From contig NC_089272.1 in the NCBI RefSeq assembly GCF_963678975.1, positions 64,104,774 to 64,168,773 of the forward strand: a stretch of DNA of 64,000 nucleotides, written 5' to 3'. Made by a program: the position numbers and the translations under genes. This DNA comes from Dysidea avara. Taxonomy: Eukaryota > Porifera > Demospongiae > Dictyoceratida > Dysideidae. Positions 22,410-36,400 of this stretch are shown here, one piece after another (positions within the stretch are counted from its first letter, which is position 1; each line of letters opens with the position of its first letter). The notes below the pieces were generated by a model. It did no database searches, was not told where the DNA came from, and was given only the letters and a program-made list of their open reading frames with translations.

Positions 22410-24290
22410 TCAATTTAACTGAACATACAACAAACAACATGTAGACTATATACATGTGATTTGTAGTATCACATGTGGCTAGTTCTGTATGCGTAACTAA
22501 TAACAACACATTATACAATCTTTGTTGTTTTCAGTATCTCAGATGTCCACCTTTACTCTCAGCTTCTAGCTACTTCTATGAGGACACATTTATTTGTATT
22601 ACTTTGTTGCAACTATGTACAGTTATCAACCTCTAGCACTCCTGAGCACGTCTCTGAGGTTGGTTGGTGCACAAACAGACAGTATCATACTGTATATCCA
22701 TACAATACAATACATGGGGATCATACTTGATTCATTTGTTTCCCATCCTACCTGAATGCATCAACATTTTATGTGTTGGGTAGTACTGAATAGTCAGGCA
22801 CAAAGGCTGTGCAGGATGCAATAGAGTGAACAACGTACAGCCACTCCTACATGTGGCTAATGCCAACTTGTCTATAGTAAGTGATATATACATGACTCAT
22901 TGGCGAACCCTGGAAGCCATTACACAAGTTGTCACTACTATATAGTATTATGCCATTATTTGATCCCAATCTATCAACATGAAACAACTAACTGTACACT
23001 AGTTGCAATTGAACTTTGTGCAGCCCTTGAATTGTAGTTTATTGCTCTCTCAATTTGTGATATCAAAATATTCTAATAAAGCAGCCAATTTTTCAACAGA
23101 ATTAAATCAGTCTATTTAACTGCCACCTGAATTTTTATAGTGTATGGATCCTGTCAAATAGATACCCATTTCATTTTAGCATACAGCAACAAACTTGGGC
23201 CTGACAAATATCCACCGATCAACCATAAGCCAACAACCAATAGTTCCATGATACTGAGACCAGTTATAGCATGCACATCTCTATAATATAGTGATGTCCT
23301 GATTTTGAGGTCCGAAATTTCTACATTTAATACAAAATGTTTGAGAACCTTCTGAATGTCATGAGATCACAGTAATCACAAGGTCCTCTATACTGAGCAA
23401 TATGATTAGTGTGCAAGAGACCACTTGTATATTGCACAGTTAAATTAGCTGATGGTCACACTACATCAGCTATATAGAAATTATTAACTGAGACCTTGCT
23501 GCTGGATATAGCCTATTTACAAGTAGGTGAGTGAGTGGTCCATTATTTAAGGAACTTTAAGCTACTCATAATCACATGTACACTAGCTAGATTGCATAAA
23601 CACAAGCTTTGTTATATAAGTAAGTTTGTCTTAATTACAATTCCTGGAATAACAATTTGTGATGATGTATAATGCACACTGACACATTTACAAGTGTTGT
23701 TTTGCTACACCATCAACATGTGCACTCCACAACTAAACATTCAGTGGTATATATCTACACTATACTCAGTAAAAAGCAATTTTACAGTACAAATTTAAAT
23801 TGAGATAAAAGCCAACTACAGTAAAGCTTGGGTGTTGATTATTGATTCCAAAGAAATTTGATTTTCATCTCCTTCATAATTCCGTACATCCAAATATTGT
23901 GATGAATGCACCATGTAAGCCATCATGAACTGGCTTTCATTTGAGCTTCTGATTCAACACCATATATAGATTGTGTACTAACTTATTCACCAAGCTCTAG
24001 CATAATATCTATGCAGTTAAAACCACCTATTGTGTTTGAGCAGATACATTCATAACATTCAGTTCGCTGCCATGTTTCCTTTACACAGACTGAGACATTT
24101 TGCTAGAACAGTCTCCCTAAGAATTTGATAATGGCACAGTGAATTTGATAATTATATATATACCAAGCCCATAAGGACTTCAGAGTGACTCCAAACCCTT
24201 CAAAGAAGTTTCTATGAAATTAATATTTAACTGAAGTTTTTGCTAACTAGTTGCCTGAGTGATGCCTCCAGCCAAGCATTACTTGACTAT
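22410..24290. other. Gene-free stretch
   Basis: AT-rich sequence after the minisatellite, with no array, exon or RNA gene recognised. Confidence 0.4.
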
Positions 24291-24299
24291 GGATAAGAA

Positions 24300-25275
24300 G
24301 ACTATGTTCACTGTTTGACATCGTTTTAGCCCTTTTATCCAGCTACAATACATGTATAACTTACAGCATGGCTTCAGCGCTTTACTTTCCATAGTGTGGC
24401 TGGATTGATTGACAGAGGTGCTCCTTGTACTGTTCTTAATTTGTAATATCTGGAACTGTATCAAAATTGCTGCTTCACAATTGATAGCTGGGGCGTTACA
24501 AATGAAGAACAAGTGTAAGAATAATTTAGAAACTATATATTTTAGTGGTAATCGTAGATAAAAAAACAACAAAAACAATGAAACAAGGGAGGTAATCTAT
24601 ACCTGGTGATTTAGTCATCTATAGAGTATAGCCATGACTGAAAGTAGAGATAAAATGTCCACTACAGGTGTGCTGATGTAGATGACCTCCATTGATTCAT
24701 TGCTGCTTTTTTTTTATCTGTGATCCCTACTCAGATATAAAATTTCCTTACATTTGTTTATTAAAACTTTATGACTGGTAAACCAACACATACCACATCA
24801 AAGGAAGAATGGTGCTGGCCAGACATAATGCATGCCCTGACTTTCAGATGCTGGAAACCATTTTGCTTCGTTTTCAGCTTTGGCTATCCATTATACGGTG
24901 TTACAAATGAAGAACAGTACAAGAAGCACATTCAGAATTCAGATTGGGATAAAACACACCTGATTATCAATTGCTGGGAAGCAAAGGACCATTCCACTTT
25001 GTTTTCAGGTGTTATACAGTGTTACAAACAAAGAAGCACCTCTGTAATCATTCCACTCACTACAGAAATTGTGAACAATTCTTGTGACAGCCAGGTTGCA
25101 CTGAAGCCACCACCATGTTACCAAGAATCAACACCTATGTGGCAGCGGTGGAGAAAGAAATGGGACACAAAGGAGGACAAATGTAAGTCCATGAATCATA
25201 CACTGTAGCTGCTGCAGTTGGCAAAAAAGCCATATCTTGGGTCGAAGCGATGTCAAACAGTGAAGAAAATCAGCC
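24300..25275. repeat. Pair of diverged inverted repeats
   Basis: The minus strand of about 24300-24480 resembles the plus strand of about 25016-25270. Both read GAGCACCTCTGT or GAAGCACCTCTGT, then CACTGAAGCC or GCGCTGAAGCC, then CGATGTCAAACAGTGAA. A further direct copy of the leading part (TTACAAATGAAGAACAGTAC) is at about 24901. The 145-codon plus-strand open frame 24771-25208 runs through the right copy and is probably not a gene. Confidence 0.55.
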
Positions 25276-25517
25276 CACAGTGTTAACCATAGTCTGGCTA
25301 AAAGCATCAGTTAGTCAACTAGTTAGTAGAAATTAAACTTGTTGGAAGGGTTTAATGTTGGGTCTGAGGGCATTTTTTGGGTTTGGCTATGCCTAACCAA
25401 TAACGTTAAGCCGTGACTGGTTTTCGGAGTGATATTTTTGGTAAGAAAGCCCAACCCTACTATACAGTACTACTGTACTGTATGAGAAAAGAAAGGAAAA
25501 CTAGCAGACATCTCTAC

Positions 25518-25861
25518 TAGAGCTGAGCAATAGTTGCAATCTATCAATTATCGTTATAGTGAGTAACAACTGTTATTATGATGGTATGTTATCATACTAT
25601 CATGATAAATTATACATATCTGTGCTTAGTCAAAAAAGAAGTAAACATGATATTGTTAAAGTAAGGTAACTGTGAAAGTCCAGTAGAGCATGCACTATTA
25701 AGATTACAACTGTAATACATAACAATATAGTGTTAGAAAAGCAGACATGTGGTGTGTAATTGGATTATTCATGGTGAGGTTGAGTGTCTTTGATAACATT
25801 ATCGTGTTGAAAAGTTACTATCAGTTGTGAATAGTGATAGTTGCACTATCGCTCAGCTCTA
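25518..25861. mobile_element. hAT-type MITE, 344 bp
   Basis: The left end is TAGAGCTGAGCAATAGTTGC and the right end GTTGCACTATCGCTCAGCTC followed by TA, inverted relative to each other. The flanks ATCTCTAC (25510-25517) and ATCTTTAC (25862-25869) match at 7 of 8 bases, an 8-bp target duplication. Ends of the AGAGCTGGGC-type are common in animal hAT elements (established knowledge). Confidence 0.78.
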
Positions 25862-25961
25862 ATCTTTACCTGAAAATAGGAAAAGATGTTGTTAAAATGT
25901 ATATGTATATTATGTACGTACCTGAATCAATGTCAGTTTTGATGCAGTCAGTTTAAACATT

Positions 25962-26276
25962 TTATCCTCTTGCATACAACTCTGTTTCTACACAATGTGC
26001 TTCAGAACAAGCTTTAAATTTGTATCCTATCTTTGCTGAAAAAGAGTTACAATAAAATACTATATTTGCTAATCTGGTTTTTTGTTTAGAATCAAGCCAT
26101 TCCTTGAGATTGAGCTTTTCTCCATCTTTTCTTCTCAACTGGTATTGGAAATGAAAGTAATATAGCTGTACATATTGTAATGTGTTTGAAGAACCTGTGG
26201 TAGCTTGCAATGAGTGCGTTGGGAGATAGAGCCGGAAATAACTTATCGGTGAATCATTCTTCAAAACTGGTGGCAT
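25962..26276 (-). CDS. Unrecognised ORF, 104 aa
   Basis: A protein-like open frame; its middle (QLRRKDGEKLNLKEW, then YKFKACSEAH) is vaguely reminiscent of half an FN3 domain, but not enough to call one. It lies downstream of gene B on the same strand, so it could be a 3' exon of that gene, but no matching phase 1 acceptor is clear. It could equally be transposon debris. Confidence 0.2.
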   Translation of the reverse strand: MPPVLKNDSPISYFRLYLPTHSLQATTGSSNTLQYVQLYYFHFQYQLRRKDGEKLNLKEWLDSKQKTRLANIVFYCNSFSAKIGYKFKACSEAHCVETELYARG

Positions 26277-26390
26277 TCATTTCTTCATGGTAGTCCTTGA
26301 TTTAAAGACCCAGTCATATTCTGTGTGAACATACATTCAATGTATGCTTTATGTAGTTTTCCAGCACCATCTAACCATCCAATGGATGGT

Positions 26391-26629
26391 TGAGAGCTAA
26401 TGAAGGGAATGGTATTTAGATGATGTGATGTTCATGCCATCCATTTTTGCATTTACATGTGATATGATAAAACACAAATATGTTCACACCTATGTAAAAA
26501 CAGTCATGCTTAACAAACCCTGCATTTTTTTCCATATAGGATCAGGCTCTACCCAATTCATAAGCTATCCATCATGAGCATCACATCATCTAAATACCAC
26601 TGGTTGTCATTCCCTTCATTAGCTCTCAT
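26391..26629. repeat. Inverted repeat with about 50-bp arms
   Basis: GAGAGCTAATGAAGGGAATG and TTTAGATGATGTGATG at the left are mirrored at the right by GCATCACATCATCTAAATAC and CATTCCCTTCATTAGCTCTC. The spacer is about 140 bp. Confidence 0.65.
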
Positions 26630-27036
26630 TTTCCTCAATGGGCATGACATTGCTGGACAATATGTGCTTATTCATAATAATTATGCCCTAAATAAATGCT
26701 AAATTTGATGTACTACAACTATGTATGTTACCTTAGTTTTGTTGTTCACTCATTTGTATCTGAACCCATGTCGCATAATTATGGTAAAGCAACTATCTAT
26801 TTCTTAATTCATCCTTTAGATGATCCTGTTAAAGCAACAATTGATGTGATGTAAAAATTGCCAACCAGAATTTTCATCAAAGTAACTACCTCTTTTCTAG
26901 AGTTAAACCTTCCCTTATCAAACAGCTCAGCTTGAGCCTTTTAAACATAGCACTGAGAAATACATACCTGTTGTATTCATCATTTAGTGAACCTCATATC
27001 CTTATGTATAGCATATTACAATACTTACTTCTGATA

Positions 27037-27162
27037 TCCTTTTAGCAATATTAGAAGGTCTCTTGTTCTTCTTTTCTTCTCTATCAGACTTCTGATGTTT
27101 CTTTAGCGATGTCAAAAGGTCTCTTGTTCTTCTTCTCTTCTCTATCAGCTTGAAATATTCTC
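27037..27162. repeat. Two-copy tandem duplication, about 66 bp
   Basis: AAGGTCTCTTGTTCTTCTT followed by TCTTCTCTATCAG occurs twice (about 27055 and 27117). Confidence 0.6.
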
Positions 27163-28517
27163 TACAACTTCATACTTTGTTTTGTTCGCCCCTCCTAGTG
27201 AAATTCTACATACAAGGTTGTTTTTGTCCCCTGAATGGCATACTAAAACTTGAAGATGACATTATGACTTGATATAAAGCGCAACTAAGTACAATTTGCT
27301 CACATAATTACACACACTTTGGATATAATTCAGTCATAAATAGCCAATTTATTATTATTATTATTATTATTAATAGAGTTTTGAGCTACAAGGCTTCTGA
27401 AGGGTTTCTTACATGACGTTTCAAGTATCTAGTAAACACAAATATACTATAAATGATAATGGAAATAGTTAATGGGTTTATAGTGTGATTATTATGCAAT
27501 TGAAATTTAGTAGTCAATATCTCTAATAGAGCAGTCAAGTTGATTCAAAACTGCTCTTGCATTTCACTCCTTTTGTATTCTTCTCAAGCAAACAGCTTGA
27601 GGATATACACTTTCGTCACCCTGTTAAGCACAATTTTTATTGTACATGATCCAATGCAAATCCATCTGCATTTTATTAGACCCTAGACTAAACGTTAGCC
27701 AGAAGATTTGACCTATCTTCACCCTTCAATCCCAGCCTTATCATAGTCCAAAGACTAGAGGCTTACAATACATATATCATGTTTTGGCATAATATAAGTT
27801 CATGTATGGCAAGTGCTTTTTTGGTTCCAACAAATATCCATTCATATCTTGGCATTTTCTTCATGTGAGGAAAACTTATACCTGAACAGTTTTGTATTGA
27901 CACTAGATATTATATAATTCCACAATAACTACTTGGAGTGCTCACTCTATTATAAAAAGAAGTTGATAACTGCACTTGTAATGATCAGTTTTCTAAGCAA
28001 AGCACAGTGACCATGTTGATACTTTTAAGGTATGCCTCCACTGCAAATTTACTTGATGCAAACTGCAATATTAAGATACTCTAATTAAGCAGTCACCTTA
28101 ATACAATAGTGACATGTAATAAACAGTCCCACAAACATTATAGCTACATGTGTTATCCCATTGAGGGCATAAAAACAAACTATTTGGATTGGTTGAACAT
28201 TTGTGACCACCTATTAGTAGGTGAAAAGCCACCATATGTTTACAAATTCTGTTTCACTATAAACATATTGAAATAGCTACACTAGGTAAAAATGCATGTG
28301 CTATGTACATTAAAAACAGGTACAGCTTAATCACTTCAGTACACAGCAAATACAAACCTTAAATCTATAAACCTATGAACCATCAGATTTTCCTGTTCAA
28401 GTAAAGCAAAAATAATCATGTTATCTACAAAAGTATTATCTTTTGTATTCTATTGTGCAGTACTGTAAAGCTTCTATTACTATTACTATTAAAATTATGA
28501 GCATAGAAGTATCATTA
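27163..28517. other. Gene-free stretch
   Basis: AT-rich sequence with a short ATT run near 27352 and two partial copies of the dispersed motif (27518-27539 and 28073-28096). No exon recognised. Confidence 0.4.
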
Positions 28518-28631
28518 GATATGGAAATCGGTGTATTACGGACACCTAGAGACCAACCAAAGGTTTTCCAGATCAGTTGGACCATACCAGGTACACAGGT
28601 GTCCTCACTTTATTGACAGGTTCCACTATAT
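28518..28631. mobile_element. Fragment of pogo/Tigger-like MITE
   Basis: It contains GGACACCTAGAGACC at the left and AGGTGTCCTCACTTTATTGA then CAGGTTCCACTATA at the right, the latter being the reverse of a TACAGTGGAACCTG-type end. Related ends occur at 46536, 47521, 51797 and 52905. Confidence 0.5.
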
Positions 28632-29354
28632 TAAGCTCTTAAAGATGTCTACAGGAATAGCTTAACACCTATTTTGCATGTTGTAGCTTGCCAATAGTAT
28701 AAGCTACAGGTACCAAATTTACACTGACTCCTTGCTTTCCAGAGCATTCACTGTACAACAGCTACGTTTACTGCCATTTTAGATAGGGTTTAACTTGAGA
28801 GTCAGGCAAGCTTCATTAGGGGTGATGGAAAGGGATAGAGGAGAGGAAAAGAGGCTGTTTACATAACAAAATGAAAGAGGAACACATAGGGATAAATTGG
28901 GCCAAATTGTGGTCTCAAAATTGACTAAAACAATAAGACATTTACAGCACAGGTTTTTATTCAACACCATGTAGCTGTACAGCCTCACATACAGTCATCT
29001 CCAGGCTGGATAGAGCTCCATTAAGGTCCTAGATCACTTGCACGATTTGCCACTGGGCTTGGGAAAATCAGCCAGCAAAAGCAGACCACTTATGCCCAGC
29101 TGATTTTGATTGTGAAATAGTTTATTCATGTACGTAGCTCGTGTTCTTGGTGAAAAATCAAATCTGTTGTCTTAGGTGACAAGACCGGTTTTCCCAGATC
29201 CAGTCGCATATGTGTTTTTAATCAGACGAAGATGTACAGCCAATGCTGAATTAATTATAAAAAATATATTACTTCAGGAGGGATTTAACTCCTATACCAA
29301 AAAATCTTTGTATAATTATATTCATTGTATAGTGTACGTATATGCCTACATAGA

Positions 29355-30022
29355 CAGATCGGGGGGGGGGGGGGGGGGCAAGGGGTGCTGTGCCCCCCTG
29401 GCCCTTCTCTTGCCCCCCTTGGACCTACAGTACTATATTGATACCAGAAACTAGAATCATGCATTCACACTGTATTCAGAAGTATAGAAAGCCAATGGGC
29501 AAATAGAAGACAACAGTTATAAATGTACTTTACAGTTATAGCTAAACTGTACGCTGTAAAGAAAGTGAAGCAAATAAATTTGAATTTTTGTGCCAAGATC
29601 GAGATACTCTAATAGAGCAGTCACTACCCTAACAAAACAGTCGCAATTCTAACGTCATCAATTTACAATTTTTACAAATCATAACAAAACTAGCTATTCC
29701 TTATTTTAATTTAGTATACACTTTACTATCAAACAGGTTTATCTCAGATAGGCTAACCAATCTTGCAAAGCATACACTTTGTTAGCTAAGCACTATCAAA
29801 AATGCTCTCAAATTCAAACCTAGGAGGTCTAATTTTTATAACATTTCTCCAACTACAGTCTTAAAAACTGTATGTCCATCATTCATCCAGCTATATGCTG
29901 AATAAAGTTATGCAAATGAATATAACTTGTGTACTAGAATTCCATTCTTATCCTCTTAGTGGAATAAACACTGCTGTGCATTAAAACTTCTTGGCCCCCC
30001 TTGACAGTGTCTCCTAGATCCG
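29355..30022. mobile_element. MITE-like element with G-rich end and dispersed motif
   Basis: The right end reads CTCCTAGATCCGCCTA; the left has a run of 18 G at 29361-29378 followed by CAAGGGGTGC and C-rich stretches. Inside lies GATACTCTAATAGAGCAGTC (29600-29619). It resembles the better-defined element at 62237-62568, which has GGCGGATCC ends and the same motif. The left boundary and target duplication are unclear. Confidence 0.45.
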
Positions 30023-30183
30023 CCTACGTACCTATATAATTTATTAGTACCTTAGTAAAACATAAAAAACACCATTATTACAAGCAACAAAATATTTTAT
30101 AACACATGAGGTGGGATAAGGATTCATACTTGAGTTTTTACTGTTTCCTTGCAATGTACTACAGAATAAAATTTCAGACTCAC

Positions 30184-30474
30184 CACACACAGAAAATGCA
30201 GTATCAGTTCTTTCCGTTCCATTAACAATGTTAGTAGCAGTACAACCATATCTATCAGCATCACCATTATTGACATTGTTTATTATTAGGATGTTATCCA
30301 TCACTGTGTATTTACTGTCGGTTGTTATAGTTACCCTGTCATCATCACCACCACTCCTAAACCATTGAATAGTTCGTGTAGGTACTCCAGTAACTAAACA
30401 AGTCAAATTGGTATTCTCATTTCTAATGATACAACTACTACTAAAACCTTTCAAATCTATAACTGCAGCTGGTA
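30184..30474 (-). CDS. Gene B exon 8: Ig-like domain 6
   Basis: 291 nt (97 codons), phase 1-1. The acceptor is CCCACAG and the donor G|GTGAGT. Landmarks are TNLTCLVTGVP (first Cys), IQWFRSGGDD (core Trp) and ADRYGCTATN (second Cys), a typical I-set pattern. Confidence 0.8.
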
Positions 30475-33400
30475 CTGTGGGATCACATGATACAAGTGAT
30501 GAGATCATGTGATCTATCTAACCTTCCAAGAGATGAATGAAGGATGGTTGTGTGGTACCAGCTTTGTTGGTAATAACTACACTATACTGACCTGAGTCAT
30601 TTGCAGTAAAATTGATCACTCTGAGTTCTAGTAGGTAAGTGACTGGACATGCTGCAGTATTGTATTGTCTGTATATATGGAGAGCATTAAATGGAATATA
30701 TTATCTGAAAACAGTAATTGTGTTACCTCATTGTAAACATCTGCCTACTTGATGAATCAAAGCTGACACCATTTAGTAGCCAATCAACTGATGGCATAGG
30801 ATCAGCACTAACTTCAATAAAGATATCAAGGTTACCATACTCTGGTACCGTACCATCACCAGACATGTTTTCTATCACTGGTACAGCTATAGGATGATAA
30901 GTGATGTATTGTATTTGTACAACATGTTCATTTACAGGCCTAACTGAGACACACTCACCAGGATCTCTCACAGTTATCGTCCAGGAGGCAGTGACAACAC
31001 CATGAATGTTCTCAACAAAACACTGGTATGCTCCACTATCAGTAACACTAACACTAGTTAACATTCCATCAGTCACTGACAACATGTTGGTGTTTACACG
31101 GTAGGATATTGAAGGAGCAGGTAAGCCAGTAACTACACATGGTATAGCAATGGAGTCACCAGTATACATTGTGATGTCATCAGGAGATGAGGTGATCATC
31201 AGAGGAGCTATAGAGAATAACAATACTTAAATAAGTCTACTGTATTGATTAAATTTTAGGATATTCAGTAGTTAGGATAAGTAATTGTAAACTGACAAAA
31301 ATAGTTTTGAAACCTTAACAGACCCATCCTACTATCATTTCTTTACAAACTGATAAACTGTAAGTATGAAGCTACCTACTGGAAATGACCTGGATATAAT
31401 AAATAAAGCCACTGCTTCATTGCAGGGCTACTAAAGGAAATGTGAGATATGAAGACTTGTTTGTCACATTAAAAACTTGATGTGATTATGTCGCCAGTAT
31501 ACATCACGTATCACTACAAAATGTGTTTTAAAGTGTATTTGATATTCGTACTTACCAAACACTGAAATAGTAAATGGCACTATATCCAGTATAGTGGTAG
31601 ATCCCGAAACAAAATCTCCCACTGAACACACATTCTCCGGCATTATCTTCTCTCACTCCATCAATAAACAAAGTATGACGACGATCAATATTAGTACTAG
31701 TAGTTGACATTGGCGCTCTCATGTTGTAATCTAGATCTTGAAATCCAGCTTTATTATATAAAGACTCTAACCTAGTGATATCATTAGCAATAGCTAGACA
31801 AACAAGTTTTGCATTAGACCCAATCTGTAAAAATATATTCTCTAGTGTGTTATAGATGGCAAGGTTTTCACTGTAACGATCTAAACAACAAACAACAGTC
31901 ATTAAACAAGTAAATCACAACTACACACACAACTTACCAACTTGTCTTAGTTGATAAGAATAAGGACTATCAATAGTCTCAAAGATCAATCTGTTTACTA
32001 CATGACATCGATACATATCACCAATATCATCCTCATTAACATTTCCAACAATGAGATCACCAGATGGTAACACCTTGTACTTGTCAGTAGTAGAAATGTC
32101 TATCGGTGATGAATCAAGTGTCCAAGTAACCATTGAAGCTGGGTTGGCCATTGGAGGGTTACATGGCAACAAAATGTAAGAACCAAGTGTGACATCAACC
32201 ATGGTGGTGTTTGAGGGAACACTATTCCAGTCATTGCCAAAAGCTACAAACAAAATTAAACACAAAAATGACTATGAATGTAGTTAGTATTGCAATTGCC
32301 GAGTGTGTCACATGTATATCACAAACAATTGAAGAATTATATATATATATATATATAAATGACCAAACATTCCTAGCTACATATTACCCACCCCAATGTT
32401 TCATTCCTATGCACTGAGCAAAAACTCAACTGTAGTTGCGTAATTCTGTTTTTTTTGGCATTGAAATAAATACATTGGAAAAATGCATGCTACAAAAGTA
32501 GTTATGTATGTTTAAAAACAATGAAAGAAGAAATACTTCATGAAGCAGTGGATTCGCCTCTTCATGGAGGGTAAATATTTATTATATTTCTGTATCATAA
32601 AGCAAACATGAATTATGTTTGTTCATAATATAATTTTATCAATGCCATTTCTAAGCTTGAACACCCTTCTTGCTAGAAATCGGGCTGCTCAATGTTTAGG
32701 TTCTTATGTGTGAACATGTGAGTTCTTGTCACAATTATTATATTCAACTAGATATCAAATTTATGCCGCCTATTCCAGAAAGCAGTTTCCCTTGTAGGCA
32801 CGACAAATTATTAAACAAGGAGACTATCACCATTTATATGCTTCCTACTTTAGCCAATTAACCACAGTATGCTAAACAGATTGCAACAACAAACTAAGGG
32901 TCAAGTACTGCATATAGGTGATTATTTTGAGGTATTTTCTTTACATCGGTGGCTAGAATAAACAAAAAAAAGGACACTTAATTTAATTAAAGTTATGGGT
33001 TAATTGATTGGCTATTTGATGAAAGATATTGCAAGTGACGTGCACTCTCATTTACTTATGTATAGAGATAATATTGTGCTAATAGCTGATCATATCTTTC
33101 ATAATAATCTTGCAGGCAATGTTGTAAACATTCCAAATGAGTTCCTTAGTCCATAGAGGCCATATAAACACAGTCATAGGTGAATTTCTGTACACGTAGA
33201 GAAGCTACTGGCTAATATTTCCAATTTCTTTGGGATGGATGATGATGCATGTTCCACCTCCTCTAGAACTATTTAAAGACAAAAAACTTCAAAGCAAAAG
33301 GAGTTTTGAAATATTCATATCAGTGATCCTAAAGAGAAGCACAAAGCAACTTGCCCATTGACCCCCTCTAGCCATTATACCATTAGTCTTTTGGTGGGAC

Positions 33401-36400
33401 TAATTCAACATTGACACCTCCTAATAATTGTTCTGAAGAAAAGTTTATATGTCTAAGGGCCCTTACAAGCCTTCTCAGTCTCAGTACAACGTACTACTTT
33501 CCTAGCTGTTAAACAAGCTTTAGCACCTGGAACAACGCTTGGTTGTGTAAATACTACATCGGGATAATATGTGACCAACCACTTTAACAGCTCTAAAATA
33601 ATTTTCACATAATTATTATTATGTATTTTTCTTAATTCCATCACAAAATATAGGCTTGTGCATTAAACATGTAGGGCTCTTTCGGATCCAGTCATTTATT
33701 ATGTATTGATCACTACTTGTTCCATGCAATCATATTTGTTTGTAACTGTATAGCACTATTCTGTTAACATGTTTAATGTGTCTTAGCTAATTTTTATGTG
33801 AGTTTTTATAGTACAACTGACAACCGACATGCAACATGTACTATACTTCTTATAGTGTTCTGATGTGTTCACTTTGTAATCAATTCGCATGCACAGGTTC
33901 AATTTTGTCAAGGTTTCTATCATCACTCCTGATACAATGGAACTTGTCTTGTGACAGTATTTGTAACTATCCCTAGTGTTACAGCTAGATCGCCTTCTAC
34001 CATTCCTTCTTTAATGATAGGCATGATTTACAACTTGAATAACTAATAGTCTTCTTTTGAAATGAAACATTTTCTGTGGTTACTAACTCTTGAGCAATTG
34101 GGTCATTTGAATATTCCAGGCCATTTGGGTCACATTTTATCTGGGTCAAGTGGGTCTTTGGAATATCCAAATCTGATCCATTTGTGATTAATAAACAAGC
34201 TTGATTGTAATTCCATGGCTATTTATTGGGAATGTGTGCAACTGTTTGCAAAAGAACACATAAGGGAACCATATGCAGAAATGTATGCTGCCATCTGTGG
34301 AGCCACACCCATTTACTGATCACTGATTCTGTGCTTCTACAGTACTGTTTAGTTGTTATATAGCTATTTGTTTACCTTTTCTCTAAATTACACCTCTTAG
34401 TATCTATGCCAATATCTAGCTCTTGATGCACATTTCTTTTCATTAAACTACATAAGAGTCAAAATTGGGTTCCATGTATGCACTCAGAGTACTATCTGAA
34501 TCAGTGAGACCTCTGGTCAGTAGTACGTTTCAACCCTGGATCACACGACTGAGGTAGAAATAGCAATGTGCATTACCAAATTATTTAAAAGTCTTGCCTA
34601 ATTGAAATTTCTTCCTGCAAGTTTTATACAGTAACTTGTATGCATGTAGCAAAAAAAGACATACAACTGCATAACTTACAGGCTAGTTGAAACAGAGCTG
34701 GTCTACTCCTAATACTACCCACTTCATTAGACAACACGCAGTGATATCTCACTCCAGCTATAGTAGCATCAACTCCTTCTACAATGGCAGTAACCTCCAG
34801 TGTACCATTATCATGTATAATATGACTGGAGTCTGCTGGTACTACCACATCATTACGATACCATGTCACTGTGATGTTTGAACCATCAAAACTACATGGA
34901 AACCTCTCTATGACATTCACATTGTTCCTTTGAGCAACCACCACTCTATCTTCTGGTTCTATGGTGAATCTTGGAGCTATACCTGGAACAAGATAGTGTA
35001 TCATTGCATTTTTAAATAAGCCTCCAGAGGTACAACAGTGCATGGGTACAAATTCTTACATGTTATTTGACACCAAGTTCCACTACTATCCTTTGTTTTG
35101 AACCATGTACCCTTAAGTTACCGTATATTGCGAATTTTCAAAGTGGAATAGTTTTGTTGATTGTCAGCAAACCGCAAAACTTACCATGAATATAGTCAGT
35201 GCTCGTGGACTTTAAATCAGAAAACCTAAAAACTACAAATTTAAAGTTTTCCAGCAAATTATGGCAGCTTACTGCATCTGCGAAATTTTTCCACCTTGAA
35301 CAATTTGTTACAGTAGCTATACAGTATCCAAAACTACATACATATAATATATACTGATACGAATCTCCTAGCCCAGCAGAAACTGCTTGTTTAACTTACA
35401 CTTAACCTATTCCAGCAAATTCTTTAAATGAAACTGAAAACCTGATGATTAGCTACTACTGAATGGCTAGTTATAGCTGCTGAACATAACAAATTGTTAT
35501 AAAGTATTACCATCAACAGAACACAGCTTTGCAGCTAACATTCTCTATGTGAATGCTATCCCACTAGGGACCTGTGAGAAGGCTAAAGCCTGTGAATTAT
35601 TACACTAAACTAGACTAATCCAGATGCATGTAAAGCTACAAGATATCCTTTTCTGTGGCTTCAGCAGTGATTACTATCAATGTATCTGATTGTGACGAGT
35701 AACTATTTAAGCATCTGAACAACATGTACACACCACAGGCCAGTCACATTGCAACAACAAAACCTAAACAAACAGCCACTAGCACAAACTGCAACACCTA
35801 TACATATCCCTAATCACATCCCACAAATTCTCACTGAGTGCACTGCAGTCGTCATAACCTGCAATACTAACAGACAGACATTAGGCCACTCCAAATAAAT
35901 TCTCTGTTTCCCGTCCTGGACTCAAGCATATTTGCATGCGGGCGGGCGGTCTATTTCCATTATTTCATTATACGATTGGCAGCTTTTCATTTGCCTGGCA
36001 CAACCATAAAAAGCATGCTTAAGCTTGTTAGCACAAACGTGAAGTTTATGCCGACTTGATAGCACTGCTGACACGTGAGCCAACCCTGTTTCAAGATGAC
36101 TTTTACTGAGCCTGTCAGTATGCAAGAATAACCGGAATATAATGGAAGAATACGGAATGATGGAATATTTAGAGCTGACAGTAACTAGATGCGGGCGGTA
36201 GACGGGAAACATATTTGGAGTGGCCTTACAGTAACAAAATGTATGATTTTAATGGGTATAATTGTGTATGATTTGGATGTGAGGCCTTTTGTATTTATCC
36301 AAAAATACAATTAGCTACATTATTGAATTACAAATTAGCTATTAACACTCCAGCAACATCATTACTATAGTGTTGATCATGCCGCCTACCTGGAGGTACT

